From: Cymodocea nodosa
Taxonomy: Eukaryota; Streptophyta; Magnoliopsida; Alismatales; Cymodoceaceae
Length of the DNA stretch: 64,000 nt
Direction of reading: 5' to 3'
NCBI GenBank assembly: GCA_036874045.1
Contig: JAZBRI010000011.1
Location: forward strand, 11,724,501-11,788,500
Below the pieces are notes generated by a model that saw nothing but the letters and a program-made list of their open reading frames with translations, was not told where the DNA came from and ran no database searches. Positions 38,228-51,800 of the stretch are shown here, piece by piece. Each line of letters starts with the position of its first letter. Position 1 is the stretch's first letter. The position numbers and the translations under genes are program-made.

Positions 38228-41200
38228 ATGACCAACTGCCTCCAGAACCCACTCCTCTCCCACAAAACCCCGCTTCTTCTCCATTCTCCATCACTCGCCC
38301 GTAATCCCATAGAAACCTCACCTTTTCCAAGAATCCCATCAACCCATTTCAGAATTCCTTCTCGTAACCACGCTACGATGGTAAAGGCTCCATTTTCCGT
38401 CAAAATCTCTGATACCCACCTCTGGAATCCGCTTCAACATCACCTTTCCACCCTCAAAATCCTACCTTCGTTCCGGACCTTCTTCTCAAGCCCGCAGCTT
38501 CCATTGTCTTCGTTGGGCATTTTCTTCCCCGCCTTGCCTGCGTCCTCCGCTGAGATCGGGCAGGCCCCAGATAAGATCAATCTGGAAGCCGTCGTGGTCG
38601 CCATCGACGATTTCAACAACAGAAACCCGTTCTTCGTTGCCGGACTCACCTTCGTCTGGCTAGTGGTCATACCGCTGACCCAGGAATACCTCAAGAAGTT
38701 CAAGTTCATTTCCGCCATCGACGCCTTCAGGAGGCTCCGGGACGATCCTGGCTGCCAGTTGCTGGACGTAAGGAAGAAGCAGAGCCTGAGATATCTGAGC
38801 TCTCCCAATCTGAGGATTCTGCAGAAGACCACGGTGCAAGTCAAGTTTTCGGGGGTTCAGGAAGACGAGTTCGTCAGGGAGGTTCTCAAGTTTTTTCCAG
38901 ACCCTGGAAATACCATCCTCTGCATCCTTGACAAGTGAGTAGACGAGCTGCATTTGTTTTTCTAATTTTTTGGTTACTATTGTTGATCTGAATCTGATGA
39001 TATTACAATGTAAGCAAGTGAACATGAATGAATGTCGGTATTATCGTTTTGAGTCTTTCTTTCATCGACAACACTTACATGATGGTAATGTTTTTTTTAT
39101 TATCAATAATAATCCTTATATGATACCAGCAATGGCCTCCTCATGTGAGGACTAGAAGGAAAGAAGATATTGAGTTCAAGCCTAAGCAAAAACAATTCTA
39201 ACATATAAAAAAAAAGGGCTTACATGATGAATTAAAAATGTAAAAACCTTTTTGTTTTAAAGTGTTGATTGAGTTATAGCTTGTTTGATGTATTAGCTCA
39301 TGTTTCAAATGCAGAAGGCTTGCTTTGTTCCAGTAATGTTTTATCAACCTCACCATATACAGGACCGTAATTATTGGGAAAAAGAAATATAGGAAATATA
39401 GAGGTTGCATGATGCAGGTTCCTCTGTGGATACATTAGAACTTTTTGAACATTTTCTTCAATATTGATATGGTTCACTTTATCTTAATTTTCTGGTAAAA
39501 AAAACTGGCACTCAGAAGGAAAGCTAGTTTCCATATATATATATATATATATAGTATTCTTGTCTTTTCTGGCATCAGGATGTTGATGACAATGATGATA
39601 TGTAGGTAGATTAATGGCTGCACTTGATGTAACTTATAAACAATATGTAAGATGTTATTGGTGTATACTGCATGTAAACTAGCTTAATTTACACACAACA
39701 TGGTGCAATGAAGAATCAGAAAATCTGATGTCAGAACCATTTATTGATTTTTTAAAATTCGTTCGTCTCCTTTTTTTTCCTAAGAAATTCTGTGTAGTTT
39801 AATGGTTCTGAAATAGAGAAGCATGATCTGGGATGTGTTGATGAGTGCACTGAGTATATCTTATTTTGCAAGGTAGCTTTGATGGTGACTCTCTAGTAGT
39901 GGCTGAGCTCCTATACAAAAATGGTTTCAAAGAGGCATATGCAATTAGGGGTGGTCTGAGAGGGAAAGATGGCTGGCAGGTAAATTTGTCTTTCATTTTG
40001 CCAGGACCAGGGTGCATGATTGCATCATTCACTTGTCTTGGGCATTAATCCTGTATTGCGTGGCTCAAGATTTCTGAAAATGACAACCATTTTTTCCCTA
40101 AACTTTACTTGTCAATCCTCATAAGTTTGTATTGAGGCTTAATTTCTGTCTTCAGTCTAACCCGAGCCTTTCCCTTCATTGCAGGCAGTACAAGAAGAAC
40201 TGCTTCCACCATCAACACATGTTTATCCAAGAAAGGGAAAGGGCAAGACATCACCTTTTGTTGAGGTTAATGGAACAGAGTTGAATGGTAATGACATAAC
40301 AAATGGTCAACCTCAGGCTCCTGCAACTCTCCAGAAAGAAAGGTAATGAAATTTTGTATTGTCATGGAATAATGTCTGAGTAAAGAAAATTTTTCTTCAA
40401 GAATATGCACTCAAGAGCTCATTATTTTATGAAATTTAAAAGCAACACAATTATTCATCCTAGCAAATATTTTGAGAAGAAAATTCAACATGCAAGACTA
40501 AGTAGATGGAGGTTCTAAACCAACATGCAACATCCTAGCAAATTATTGTTTACTAAGAAACATTAATAGATAAGCATCCTGTCAAGTGTTCACAAAGAAA
40601 CTAGGGAAGGATAACAAATTATTCGGTTCAAGAATTGAAAAAAATTCAATACAAAGTAATTATTATAAGAAAACAGGATTTGATGTCAAAATAAAAACCA
40701 TTAGAATTCTCTACACTGGCATAGGGCCTCAGTGGTTTGGGTCTTTTTCCATCTGAATGTGCCATTCACCTCGGTATAAAAGTACTTCTTGTAAAACCAT
40801 AACCGTGTGGTTCTATTCAGCAATAGTGGAATATATTCCCTGTTAGATAAGTGTGGATAATCCTCATTGATAAGCAATCCAGCGATTTCCTTTTCCTTAT
40901 GTTCGTCATAATCATAATCAAACAACATGAGGTACTGATTTTCCATAACAAAAGTACGGTTGATAATACTCAAAGTCTAAAGGTTTTCTTCCCCTAATAT
41001 TCATCACAATCAAAAACAAAGCAACACCCCTATGGATGCCTATTAAAAGGACCCAGTTTCGTCAAAAAAGTATGGTTGGTATTATGCATGCTGTAAGTCA
41101 CCGTGTACTTTTAACACAACATTAAAACTGGACTTTTAAAAAATAACATCATACTTGGACTCATTCTCAGACATGAGGTTAACCCATTTATCACACACAT

Positions 41201-41942
41201 GTTTCAAACATTGATTTGCTGACATGAATGCTTTTGCCTGTGCCTTTCTTGAAAACATGTATGCCATGATAGGAGTTGAAAAGCATGCTCTCTTCTCAAC
41301 CTCCTTCAAGATGGCTGTCTCTTGCAGTTGAACTTGTAATTGTTTGGCATTACATGTAGATCTCTCTTTTGGTAGGATGCACCAGTGTTTTGACAAGGGA
41401 GTTAGCTAACTGTCCACGAATGTTGGAACTGGGCCACTCTTATTACAAGCGTAAAGTCATTGTTTTTTTGTTTTTTTTTTCCTTTCCTTAAATTTTTTAT
41501 AAGGTAAAAGAAGACCAACTATGTTATCTACAATTAGATGATAGTATTAAGTCATTGTTTTCTTTTCTCGCTTCCATATAAACACATGAATTTTTCAAAG
41601 ATGGATGGTTATGATTCATGAATATAGAGCGATTTGTGAAGAAGACATCCCCTGCAGACAGCAAGGGAAGAAGCTCTTGCTTCAAGTACGGTTAAATCCA
41701 GAATATGATTTGCTCATTATACTACCATGCCATGATTTCTCTTCGCCTTTTACTTCACAAACTTTATTGAATTCATCTGTTACATACCGGAGGAGTAGAT
41801 TCAATCACTGCTCTGACTTTATCATCTTTTTGACAGTTATTTAGTCTCTAGTGGGTAACATATCACATCAATGAATTCTATTTCTATAACACACCGATGA
41901 TTATTTTTGTACAGCAAAAGAGACGTGGTAAAAGAAAACTAA
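38228..41942 (+). CDS. STR4A: Chloroplast rhodanese-like domain protein (STR4A type)
   Basis: Exon 1 38228-38934, exon 2 39877-39979 and exon 3 40185-40342 are firm: GT-AG introns and phases 2, 0, 2. Residues 1-110 are Ser/Pro/Arg-rich like a plastid transit peptide. A hydrophobic segment (FFVAGLTFVWLVVIPL, about 137-152) precedes the rhodanese fold (AIDAFRRL...QLLDVR ... LCILDNFDGDS ... VAELLYKNGFKEAYAIRGGLRGKDGW). The active loop has LDNFDGDS with no Cys, so sulfurtransferase activity is not expected. The family is thought to act as thylakoid or envelope anchors. The end is uncertain. Exon 3 can join directly to 41915-41942 (331 aa, tail SKRDVVKEN), or through 41601-41685 to 41915-41995 (377 aa). 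Both keep phase. Confidence 0.85.
40701..41396 (-). other. Unrecognised minus-strand open stretches in STR4A intron 3
   Basis: Frames at 40701-40973 (90 aa) and 41136-41396 (86 aa) read like eroded protein (for example NREYIPLLLNRTTRLWFYKKYF and SRKAQAKAFMSANQCLKHVC). I do not recognise either. A 66-bp piece of the second (about 41219-41284) recurs at 46049-46114, so a dispersed element is likely. Confidence 0.35.
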
Positions 41943-42916
41943 GCTCTCACACCTCCACTGACTGTTGTTTATCTCATTGCTCCCATGAGTTCTGAAGGAG
42001 GAGGCGGTGGTGGTGGTGGTTCTGGATAGAACGTCGGCCATGGCATACCCGGGAAGATGTTCTTGGGGGCACTGCCTCCAACAGGGCCTGCATTGCCATT
42101 CTACAATTTTTGGTGGCGTTTGACATTAAGATTTTTGATGATCTGCATGCAGTGCTGCTTGTTTGTATAATATACTTTGTTGATTTATTATTTGTTGACT
42201 TACCTATAGTTTGTAACCAACAACTAAGTTGCCTGTCTCTTTATTTTAAGGCAGGAAGTAGAGGTGTTCGAGTTCTTTTTTAAATTTAGATCAGCATACA
42301 CGGAATTTTCTGTCAATCTCTTCTCTCTCCTGTTCCTTTGATAATATGATATGGTAACAAATAGATTGTTAAAACGGTAGATGTGTAGCATGCCGTGAAG
42401 GTTGGATGCCACCAATATTTGAAGTGTAGGGGTTGAGAAGGTGGAGGGCTGGAGACAAGTACCGTGAAATGCAGATGGGGATTAAGCGAAGGGTGAAGTT
42501 GTGGTGAACTAATTCCGGCAAGATTAATCTGAGGTGATTTTTAAATTTGATGAAGCGACGACGACACTGGAGCAAGAAATTTGAGTTTAGTTTAATTACA
42601 CAAGCAAAACTGGCACCTTATATATGGTTCATCTTATCCAATGGTATGGAATTGAATTACTTTATATTTGGTTACCGAACATAATGATTTAGTTGAGTAA
42701 TTTATTAGATTGCGAGTTGCCTAAATCATGATGCAATTTGTTTAGCACAAAAGTTTCTTGATTGATGTTGTGGTTTTTTTTTTTTTTGGGTTTTGACCCT
42801 AAAATGTTATTTTCCCAAGATGACTACAGAACAAATATAATATTGTCGTGTACCGTATGATTCGTAAATGGTATGGTGTGGGCGTGGAGGAATGCGCGAC
42901 GGCCATGCCCGCACAT
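41943..42916. other. Convergent intergenic region STR4A/KOR
   Basis: Holds the two facing 3' UTRs. A (GGT/GGA)n run at 41998-42022 belongs to the STR4A side. No other feature seen. Confidence 0.5.
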
Positions 42917-45100
42917 TCATGGCACCCACTGCGCCGGAGGAGGAGGGGGAGGGGGAGCGAAAGAATGCAAGCTTGAGAACATGGTGTGCTTGTCGACTTT
43001 CCCTTTCCCACCGGTGCTAGTCAGCGAGACGAGCGCCGCAACGAGGCCGGCGTTCCCGGCGAGCGTCGGCTCCGTGTGTTTACTGTCGCTCCGCACGTCG
43101 TAGTAGTTGTCGTCGTCGTGCGGCCCACCGACCATGGCGCCGGTGATGACGTTGGGGTTCGGGTCCTGGCTGTCTCGCCACATCCAGCCCCCTTGGCACG
43201 TGTAATTCCTGCCGTCGTTCGGTATGGACGCGCCCCGGTGGTGGACCCGCAGGGGGAACTTGCGGCCGTGTCCGACGACGTAGCTCATCTTCATGGGGTT
43301 CTTTCCCAGGACGTAGTCGACCTGTTGTCGGCCAAGGAATTAGGGAGGGATGCGATCGGAGCGATCAAGTTTCTGAATGCTCTTCGTACCTGAGAAGCTG
43401 CGAAACGGCGGAGATTTTCGAGTGGGTAGTAGAAATTGCCGCAGTAGAAGCCCGGGACGTCGGTGGCCTCCATGTAGTCGGCGTAGAGGGACGCCAGGTA
43501 GGCAGCGTTCACCGCATACTGCAGGGGCTTGGGTTTGTCCTGGTTGAGTTGGATCATCCCTCCTGCCATCACCAAGAATCTCAAGGTTATGCCGATGCAT
43601 ATTCAGCGTGGCCGGGCGGAACTGTGAACGGTCGACCGAGGTATCACCTCTTGTGAAGTTGAAGACGTGGAATTTCGGGAAGTAAGAGCACATGTTGCGG
43701 CCGGTGGTGTTGTGGTAGACGTTGAGCATTTTCTCGTAAGGGTAGCCGGGGTTGAGGAACATCCTAAGCCTCGTGAGCAGCAGCTCTGCGCCGGGGAGCT
43801 TGTTGTCCCAGCAGAACACCTTCCGGAACACCGACCCGTACAAGGCCTTGGCGTGCCTCGCGAAGTCGGGGATGGTGCTGTAGTGGGAGTAGGTGTCGTT
43901 GCCGGAGGCGTAGAAGAGCCACGTTGCACTCCAAATGTACTCATCGTAGTAGTCGGTGGAGTTGTAGAATATCTCCTCCGGCGCGATTTCGGAGGAGTAC
44001 TTCCCTCGCCTGCCTTTGTGTCTCGCGAATCTGTACGCCGTGGCCGACCCGTTGAGGAGCGTGGTTGAGTACTCCGGGTTGTCGTGGAACACGATGGACG
44101 CCGAGGCCAGTGCTGCCGCCACCTCAGCGGCGAGGTCTGATGCCGACGATGCGCTCTTGACGGGCCGGGGGTAGTCCATGTCTTCCGGCCTCATCCAACA
44201 GTAATGGTCGTCGCGCTTGGTCATGTTCTTCTTGGCGAAGCCCACCTGTTAGAAGGCAAAGCCGCCCGTTAACGATTAATCCTAGCATTAACAAGTCTTC
44301 ATTATATGATGAAGATGTTGGGCCATGGATTCCGGTCGCTGACCTGAGTGTATATGTGATCGATCTTGGTGGCGGAGGAGTTGAAGGTGAGGAGAAGGTA
44401 ATCCGTTCCCCATTTGATGATGTCCCGGACATGGTCGTACTCCCCAAGTTCCTTGTACTTGTGGCTGTACTCTATCACCGACCAGCTCAGGAGGGTCATC
44501 GAGAAGGCCATCGGGAAGTGGAACTTCATGTTGTCGCCGGCGTCGTAGTACCCTCCGACGAGGCCACCCTTCACGTCGTCCTGATCCTCCCCGTCCCGTA
44601 GTCCGGAGTTCCCTCGCCACGGAATGACGTTGTCCTCCGGCAACCACCCAGCTGCACCCAAATCAGAACAGAGCGATGATCGGTAGCATTCACCACACGA
44701 GAACCGACGAGGACTTACATTTTTGGGCGTCGAAGAACATGAGCGCCTTGTGGAGGGCAACGGAGTACTGGTCCGGAGGGGGAGGCTCTATTTTGACCTT
44801 CGGACGAACCACCCTCACGATGACCGGGAGGCCGATGACCATGAAGACGACGAGGATGATAAGCACCCCCAACTTGAGGGCCTTGCGCTTGCACAGGACG
44901 CACCCCAGGTCGACGTAATTCTCCCTTCTCTTCCAATTGGGGTCCTCCCTCCTGAGCAGCCAGCTCGCCTCCATCTCATCCAGCTGCCGCCTCGTCAATG
45001 CCCCACGGTCGACGTCCCGGTTGCGGTCATCGTCGCCGTCGTCGTTGGCGCGGTGGTTGGCCTCGCGGATCTCGAAGCTGCCACCCCAGTGGTTGTGCAT
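42917..45100 (-). CDS. KOR: Membrane-anchored endo-1,4-beta-glucanase (KORRIGAN type, GH9A)
   Basis: Type II membrane cellulase of the Golgi and plasma membrane, needed for cellulose synthesis and cytokinesis. Five exons in coding order: 45100-44719, 44651-44344, 44245-43648, 43562-43390 and 43321-42917 (stop). They total 1866 nt, or 621 aa, the same length as Arabidopsis KOR1 as I recall it. Features: cytosolic tail with WLL (47-49) and YVDLG sorting-like motifs, transmembrane helix about 76-95, then the GH9 domain. The GH9 domain has [12 protein letters not shown] (nucleophile Asp region), [49 protein letters not shown] (catalytic His) and [16 protein letters not shown] (acid Glu), ending in a Pro-rich PPPPPPP. 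Exons are very GC-rich. A CT-rich leader and a TTTATAAAT box lie about 95 bp upstream of the ATG. Confidence 0.96.
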
Positions 45101-46689
45101 TGCTCTCTCTGCCTACCTCTTTCTTCTTCTTCTCCTTCGATCTCTCTCTTAACTCTTTTCGGCTTGGGACGAAGGGAGGGATGTGAAGGGGAATTATTTA
45201 TAAATGTTTTTTTGGGGTTTTTATATGTTAATACATTTATTATTTCTAAATTCTTAATATATTTTATCTTAATTTAATACCTCCGTTGCTTCAAATTTGT
45301 TATCTAAATAATACCCTCACAGTCATATTGACCGTTAACCCTCAGCACATCACAACAACTATTGATTTAAGACAGGGAACACCAAAAAGAAGACTATATA
45401 AGGTGGCAATTATCAAAGCTAGCTTTTGGAATTTCAATACAAGAAAAGTGCGTGATACTTGGAAAATCTATCATATTAAGGTCTAACAATGCCTTCTACA
45501 AGCTTTCACATCCTTAGATACTTTTAATGTATAATAGGTTGTTTGATTGTACATAGAGACTCACATGTTATCAACTCCATAGATACTCCTAATGTATATC
45601 AGGTTGTTTGAGTGTCTATGAAGATTCACCTTCAAGTATACTCTTAGTGTTCACTAGGTTGTTTGAATGTCTAAGGAAGATAAAAAAAGAAAAGAAAAAA
45701 AATACAAGAGAATGAAAGCATGATTAATTTTAGATTGATGAATAAATAAAAAGATTTAAAAGACATAGAAGCATCTATTTCAAAAGTTGCCAGGGGTCTT
45801 CAAGCAAAATTTGTTGGACCCATGAAGAATTGATTCGTCCATTAACCACTTATGTGCATGTGACTTTCTTTTTGTGTATTATTTTGATTAATTAGAGTAT
45901 CATTGACCCATTCTAAAATAATTTATCTTGTACAAGTTTAGGTGGATGATGCACATCTAAAATACATACATAGAAATAAAATTTTTCAAATCTATAAATG
46001 TTAAATAATTTGATCGATTATAAAAAATTTTATTTTAAATTATATTTTCTGACATGAATGCCTTTGCCTTGTCCTTTTCGAAAACATGGATGCCATGATA
46101 GGAGTTGAGACCATGTTGTGATGATCTATATTGAACCTGAATGTAAATAGGTTGAATTTAAAGTTTCTTATGTAGATTAAAAAAAAAAAAATGTTGGCCT
46201 TTATGTCATTTTTCATCTACATTTTTTTTGTATGCATGATTTATTGTGAAAGAATTTTTTTTACTTGTACATATATCCTTGTGCGTAGAATTACACAAGT
46301 CACCATAAAAAATTTATTTACCAATGCATCCTTCTAAATCCTTATATTATCATACCAAATATATATATATATATTCACACTACAAAATTAACTTAACCTT
46401 ATGTTATTGCCTCATCTTTCGTGTGAAATAATTAACATCTGTTATCGATAATATCCATGTTGTAAGAGGTAATTGGGTGAATGACAGAAAGGCAAAAGGA
46501 TTTTTCAAGTTCAAATAATTTATGCAGATGTTGTTCCATAGGAATTAATCATGGTAAGATTTTGGAAACCAACTTTGACTTAAGAAAAAACACACACACA
46601 CACAACGATAAAAATAACAATCTAAGCCATATTCCTCTTACATGAAATTAACCATACCAATCATTTCTTCAATATTTTATCCTTGATAT
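45101..46689. other. KOR upstream region and spacer
   Basis: KOR leader and promoter to about 45250, then an AT-rich spacer with no gene. It contains the tandem repeat at 45516-45685 and the dispersed 66-bp copy at 46049-46114, both described separately. Confidence 0.5.
45516..45685. repeat. Imperfect tandem repeat, three ~60-bp units
   Basis: Units start near 45516, 45581 and 45635 with the pattern aga/gtatactc(c/t)taatgta...aggttgtttga(t/g/a)tgt. Spacings are about 65 and 54 bases. It lies upstream of KOR. Confidence 0.75.
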
Positions 46690-47660
46690 TCCTTCTTCTT
46701 CTTTTTCTGAAACCCATCATAATAGGCTTTTAAGTATTTTATTCTAAGCTTTTTCTAAATCAACGAAAAGCATATAAAGGTCTTTTTTATTAATTTTAAT
46801 TTTTTTTAAGTAAATGAATATCTTTTATTGTTGACCTACCCAACATAAATTCAAATTGATTTTCTATAATTTTAGTCACATATCTTAGTCTTTACTCAAT
46901 TACAATTTTCCATAATTTCATAATATCACTCGTCAATTTAATACCATGAAAATTATTAGAATTATGTATGTCACTCTTATTCTGAAATGTAGGCATTAAA
47001 TATCCCTTCCTCCATTCACTTGGCATCTTCTTTATCTTTGAAATAATATTAAAATACTTAATTACCCCTTAATTCCTACTTCACGATGCACTTTCATATT
47101 TAGTGGGAATACCATTAGTCTAATAGTTTTCTAATATTTCATTTTCTTAATAATTTTTTTATCTCTAGACCACTAATTTTTCTGAAATAACTATAATTTA
47201 TATACTTTAAACTACTATCCAAAGTTTGCATGTAAAAGTTTGTTATAAAAACTAAGGGACATATACCATCTATCTTTTATTTCATTTTCTTTTACTCAAA
47301 TATTTGTTCTAGATGTTCTTTCTCTAGCCATAGGTAATTTACATATATTCTATTTTTTCCTTACTTTGTATTTAAGCTATCATATAATTCCTTATAGACC
47401 TTATTAAAAAATTTCTTAACATTCCTTTTTAATAGCTTATATCATTCTTTTCTTTATGCATCTTTGTTTCAACAACTTCTTTACCCTCGCTTAAAATTCC
47501 CTTAGCAATCTTAATACAAGTAATTATTTCATTCTAAAGCTTATTTAACTCTCCGTCTAGTTACCACATTCTTTCTTTTAATAAGTTGTTTGTAAATATC
47601 ATTTTATTTTCACCTTTTAGATTCTATCACTTAATTCTTGAGTTTTTATATATATCAATC
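46690..47660 (-). pseudogene. LINE reverse transcriptase fragment, second copy
   Basis: Minus-strand frames read KMPSEWRKGYLMPTFQNK, SDIHNSNNFHGIKLTSD, then IMKLW. This is the conserved start of plant L1 reverse transcriptase (IPxEWRxSxLIPIxKxKGD...NYRGIKL). It is collinear with the HOL intron copy over several hundred bases. Truncated and full of stops. Confidence 0.75.
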
Positions 47661-48859
47661 TTTCTCGACTGATCTAAATGTTAACATCTATTATTAACAA
47701 CTTATACTGTATAGTTAAATTCCTTTTTTGAAATAACCTTACAATCTTTACACAATTCTTTGATTTATTTTTCTAGCATATAAAAAATCTATTTAACTAA
47801 CATCTAAACCACTTCTAAATATAATTAAATGCTCCTCTATTTTCTACTAAAAGGCTTAAAGTTGCACTAAAGTCTGAAATTAAGTTTCATTTTTCATCTC
47901 TATTACTAAAACTAAATCCTACGTAATTTCTTGCTTTTAAATCTTATATTTCAATAAAAAGTTACACTAAAAGGTAAGCCATGAACTATAATTATCCAAA
48001 ACTTCTGTTTAATAGTTTCTCCCAAACTTAACTGTGAAGCGTATGCATTTGTTATATTAACTATTTCATTTGTTACCACAAATTTAATCATTATTACCTC
48101 ATTAACTTAATCTCTTAAACTATTTTCCTTTATACCACATTGTAAAACTATCATCCTTAATTAACTTCTCCACCCATTTAATTTTTTACAAACAGAGAAG
48201 GTTAATTTTCCTTCTCATTGTTATATCAACTAATGTCACTCTTACAAAGTTCCCTTACTAGCTCGAGAATATAATAAAAAATTGAAAAACATGAGCATCA
48301 AAACATAAAATAAACACATACAAAAATGTACTATTATGAGCAGAAGATTTGCTTGTTCCTTGATTGTGAATGTTAGATACTTATGTAACGATAATATACG
48401 TGACCATACATGTAAACAAAAAATGCTTGTATTAATAGTACCCCCATTCCCTAAACACAAATTCAAAATACTCTTTAAAAAAAATCAACAGGCAACAAGG
48501 GAAAACTTTTGCGACGTGAAAAACATTGAAACATCTTCAAACACCTTCTCCATTCCTCTTCTAGTCACTTAAACATTCGTAAACTTAAATACGTATCACA
48601 GGAATACCACACCTCCAGTTTCACAATTATTTTTTTCTCTTTACAGCATAATATACCGTAATGCACACCAAGGCAAGCATCCCACGACATGACGACCGAT
48701 CGAGCACACCACTCTTCTACATAAAAAGCTTATTAACTTCCTCTCTTGAACCCCCGATTTGAAGGAAAATAACAGTCATGTATCTGAGGCTAAACATAAT
48801 TTTGCCTGACACATATATGATCTATATATATTATGCACCCCACCACGAATCCTTCCTAG
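47661..48859. other. Spacer and LARP6 3' UTR
   Basis: AT-rich spacer. The last few hundred bases before 48860 should be the LARP6 3' UTR (minus strand). No other feature recognised. Confidence 0.5.
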
Positions 48860-51800
48860 TTATGCTGCTGAGCTCGTCAGGCCGATCGACTTTCCCCGAC
48901 CCATAGTGAATCCCCTTGTGCCGTCTGGCATTCGAGGTCCAGGTGGCTGTTTGTTGGCAGTGATGTGTTCAACCAGGACCGGACCGTTTGGAGTGGCATG
49001 GCCACCCTCGCAGTGGTTGTTGCCCTGGTGCTGACCTCGGCCCCAACCTCTCCCTCGTCCTCGACCCTTGCTCAGCCTTGGACCATCATCCCGGTCTTTA
49101 TGCCTCTCCTCACCCTGCCATCCATTCATAAACAATCGTCAATTATACCATCATCGTTGTCGCTCAAGCATAATAGCCGAAGAGTGGACTCAGTACAGAA
49201 CGAATGGATTCATGGGATGCTTCGGTAGGCTCAGAATGATCTTCTAGGTTGTTCTCGGTAGAAGACTGGTCTGGTGCTACCAAGTCGTCAACATCTACGT
49301 TTCCATCCCCGCCATGCGCAGCACCCTTTCTACCGCGACCTTGTCCATGCCTCTGGATAGCAAAATTAAATAAAATCCTCCTCTCAAACAGTTTCGTGGA
49401 AGCAAGATCGTCCACAAAAGATATTATATATATTCTCAAACAGTTCCAAGGAAGGCATTTAATAATTGAAAGTCATCAGTTTTATTTCTTTTATTTTGAG
49501 TCGTAAAATATATATATATAAACTGTACAAAGGGCAATATATAAAGCATATTTATGCAAACAAAAAAAATGCATCCAGAATAGTTTTCTATGATAGGTTG
49601 TTAGTTTGTCCCAGAGATCTTTTCTTATCAAAAATTTCAACATTAATAAACAAAAACATTCAAATAATAAAATACTCAAATATAATCCAAGCAGCCAACA
49701 ACTAGCTAACAATGGCAGGCATCGGCATGGCTGAGTGCTAAGGCCAAGGGTCGAACCATTGTGAGGCTAAAGCTGCATTTTTCTTTACAATAATGGTACT
49801 TAGATCATAAAATTATGGCAATGTGATAATAATTTGAAATAACAACATTGACAAAATAGATTATGGAGAAATTGAGTAGCTTATGTACAGTAACTTTTAA
49901 TTATAAATTTCGTAATCTCATAATCTACTTTTTTCAGATTATAAATTATGGTTTAAATTACATGTTTCTGTTCTTATAATCTGTTGGAAATATGCTTTAG
50001 AACTTGTTTTATTTTATGTTTAACACGTGTATGCTATGTAATAGAAAACATACATGAGTTATTTACTTTTAAAGCTAATATTATGACAGTTATCTTGTGG
50101 ATGTGTCAGGTAACTGTCCATGTAACACACGTCCTGGACATGTGAATAGTAGTCTTAACAGGTTGTAAAGTCTTTAAAAGGCCATGAATTGTGTATGTTT
50201 TTTGGTTGTAAGTGAAAAAAAAAAAACCTGTTGTACCACAAGAACAGTTCTGTGTTCTTTGAAGAAAAGTTCTACTTATCCCATTCTTCTCTCTTGATTT
50301 TCCTATACACCTCACCACAAAATTAGATCAATCGATCCTATAACTTCATCTGGTATCAAAACTTACGAAGATGTGTAAGAAGTCTTGTTCCTCTCAAGAT
50401 GGACGTTGATACATCTTTCTCTGCTATAACACCTCCCCATCTTTGATGGTGAGCATTATCAACAATAGATCATAAAAATGACCACTTATTTAGATGTCTT
50501 AGATCTCTGAGAGGCTGTAGAAGAGGATTATGAAATTCCTCCTTTACCGCATAATCCCACAATGGCTCAAATGACGGCCCACAAGAAAAGAAAAACAAGA
50601 AAATCAAAGGCTAAGGCTTATATCTCTTTGCCTCTTTTTCATCTTCAATTTTTGTGAGGATTATGTCCTTAATAACTGCCAAGGAGATCAGGAATTTTCT
50701 AAAGTCTGAGTATGCTGGTGATGAGAGAATTAAATCAATGAAAGTTTTGAATTTAATCTGGGAGTTTGGGTTGTTAAAGATGAGAGAATGAGAGACTAAC
50801 AAAGAATACTCTGATAAACTATTGACCATCGTGAACAAGGTATCTACTTGGTTCTAGTTTATCTGATGCTAGAATAGTAAAAAAATTCTGGTTTCTATAC
50901 CAGAAAAGTATGAGACTTCGATTACTGCCTTAGAAAATACTAGAGACATTGCTAAGATTCCATTAGCAAAGTTGATAAGCGCATTACAAGCACAAGAACA
51001 GCATCATTTAATGCAAATAGAAGGAGATGTCGAAGGTGCCTTACTGGTAAAAACAACAGTAGACAGGAAGGAAAAGAAGAACAGTCCAAAGAACTAACAA
51101 GGAAACTCTTTTGGACATGAGGGGAACTCAAGTAAAGGAAAGTCAAAAAAATCATATCCACCATGCAAGCATTGTGGAAAGAAGGAGCATGCTCCCTTTA
51201 AATGTTGGAGAAGACCTGATGTTAAGTGTACCAAGTGCAACCAAACTGGTCACGAGGCTGTAATCTGCAAGAAAATCTAAAAGGAAGAAGTTAAAACTCA
51301 CCAGGCTGAACAACAGGAGGAGGAGCACTTATTTAATGTTACCACCATCAAAAATCAACCACTTGTGATACGTGGATGATTGATAGTGGGTGTTCTAATC
51401 ACATGACTAATGACAAAAGTCTGTTTGTGAACTTAATACATTTTCATGCAGCAATTAGAATTGATGGCGGAAGTCACATGATTGTAGCAGGGAAGGGAGA
51501 CATTAAGTTATCCACTCTTATTGGGACAAGAGTGCTTCCACATGTCTTATATGTACCAACATTAAGTTAAAATCTCTTAAATGTTGGCCAACTTACGGAG
51601 AGTGGTCTAAAATTAATTTTTGATAATCCTTTTTGTGTAGTTCAAGATCCTGTGGGCAATGAATTATTCAAAGTGAAGATATATGGTCGCAGTTTCATTT
51701 TCTGCCTCCAAGAAGATTACAATGTTTCTTACTATCAAGATGACTACTTCTACACTTTGGCACAAGCGGTTAGGACGTTGTCATATAGAACGGTTGGTAA

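Noticed and set aside
38018-38403. Minus-strand frames rich in Gly-Arg-Lys-Glu
   Set aside because: Produced by translation of the (TTCC)n microsatellite and the antisense of the STR4A exon.
43603-44601. Several long frames on both strands over the KOR exons
   Set aside because: They are shadows of GC-rich KOR coding sequence. Only the minus-strand frames with GH9 motifs join in phase.
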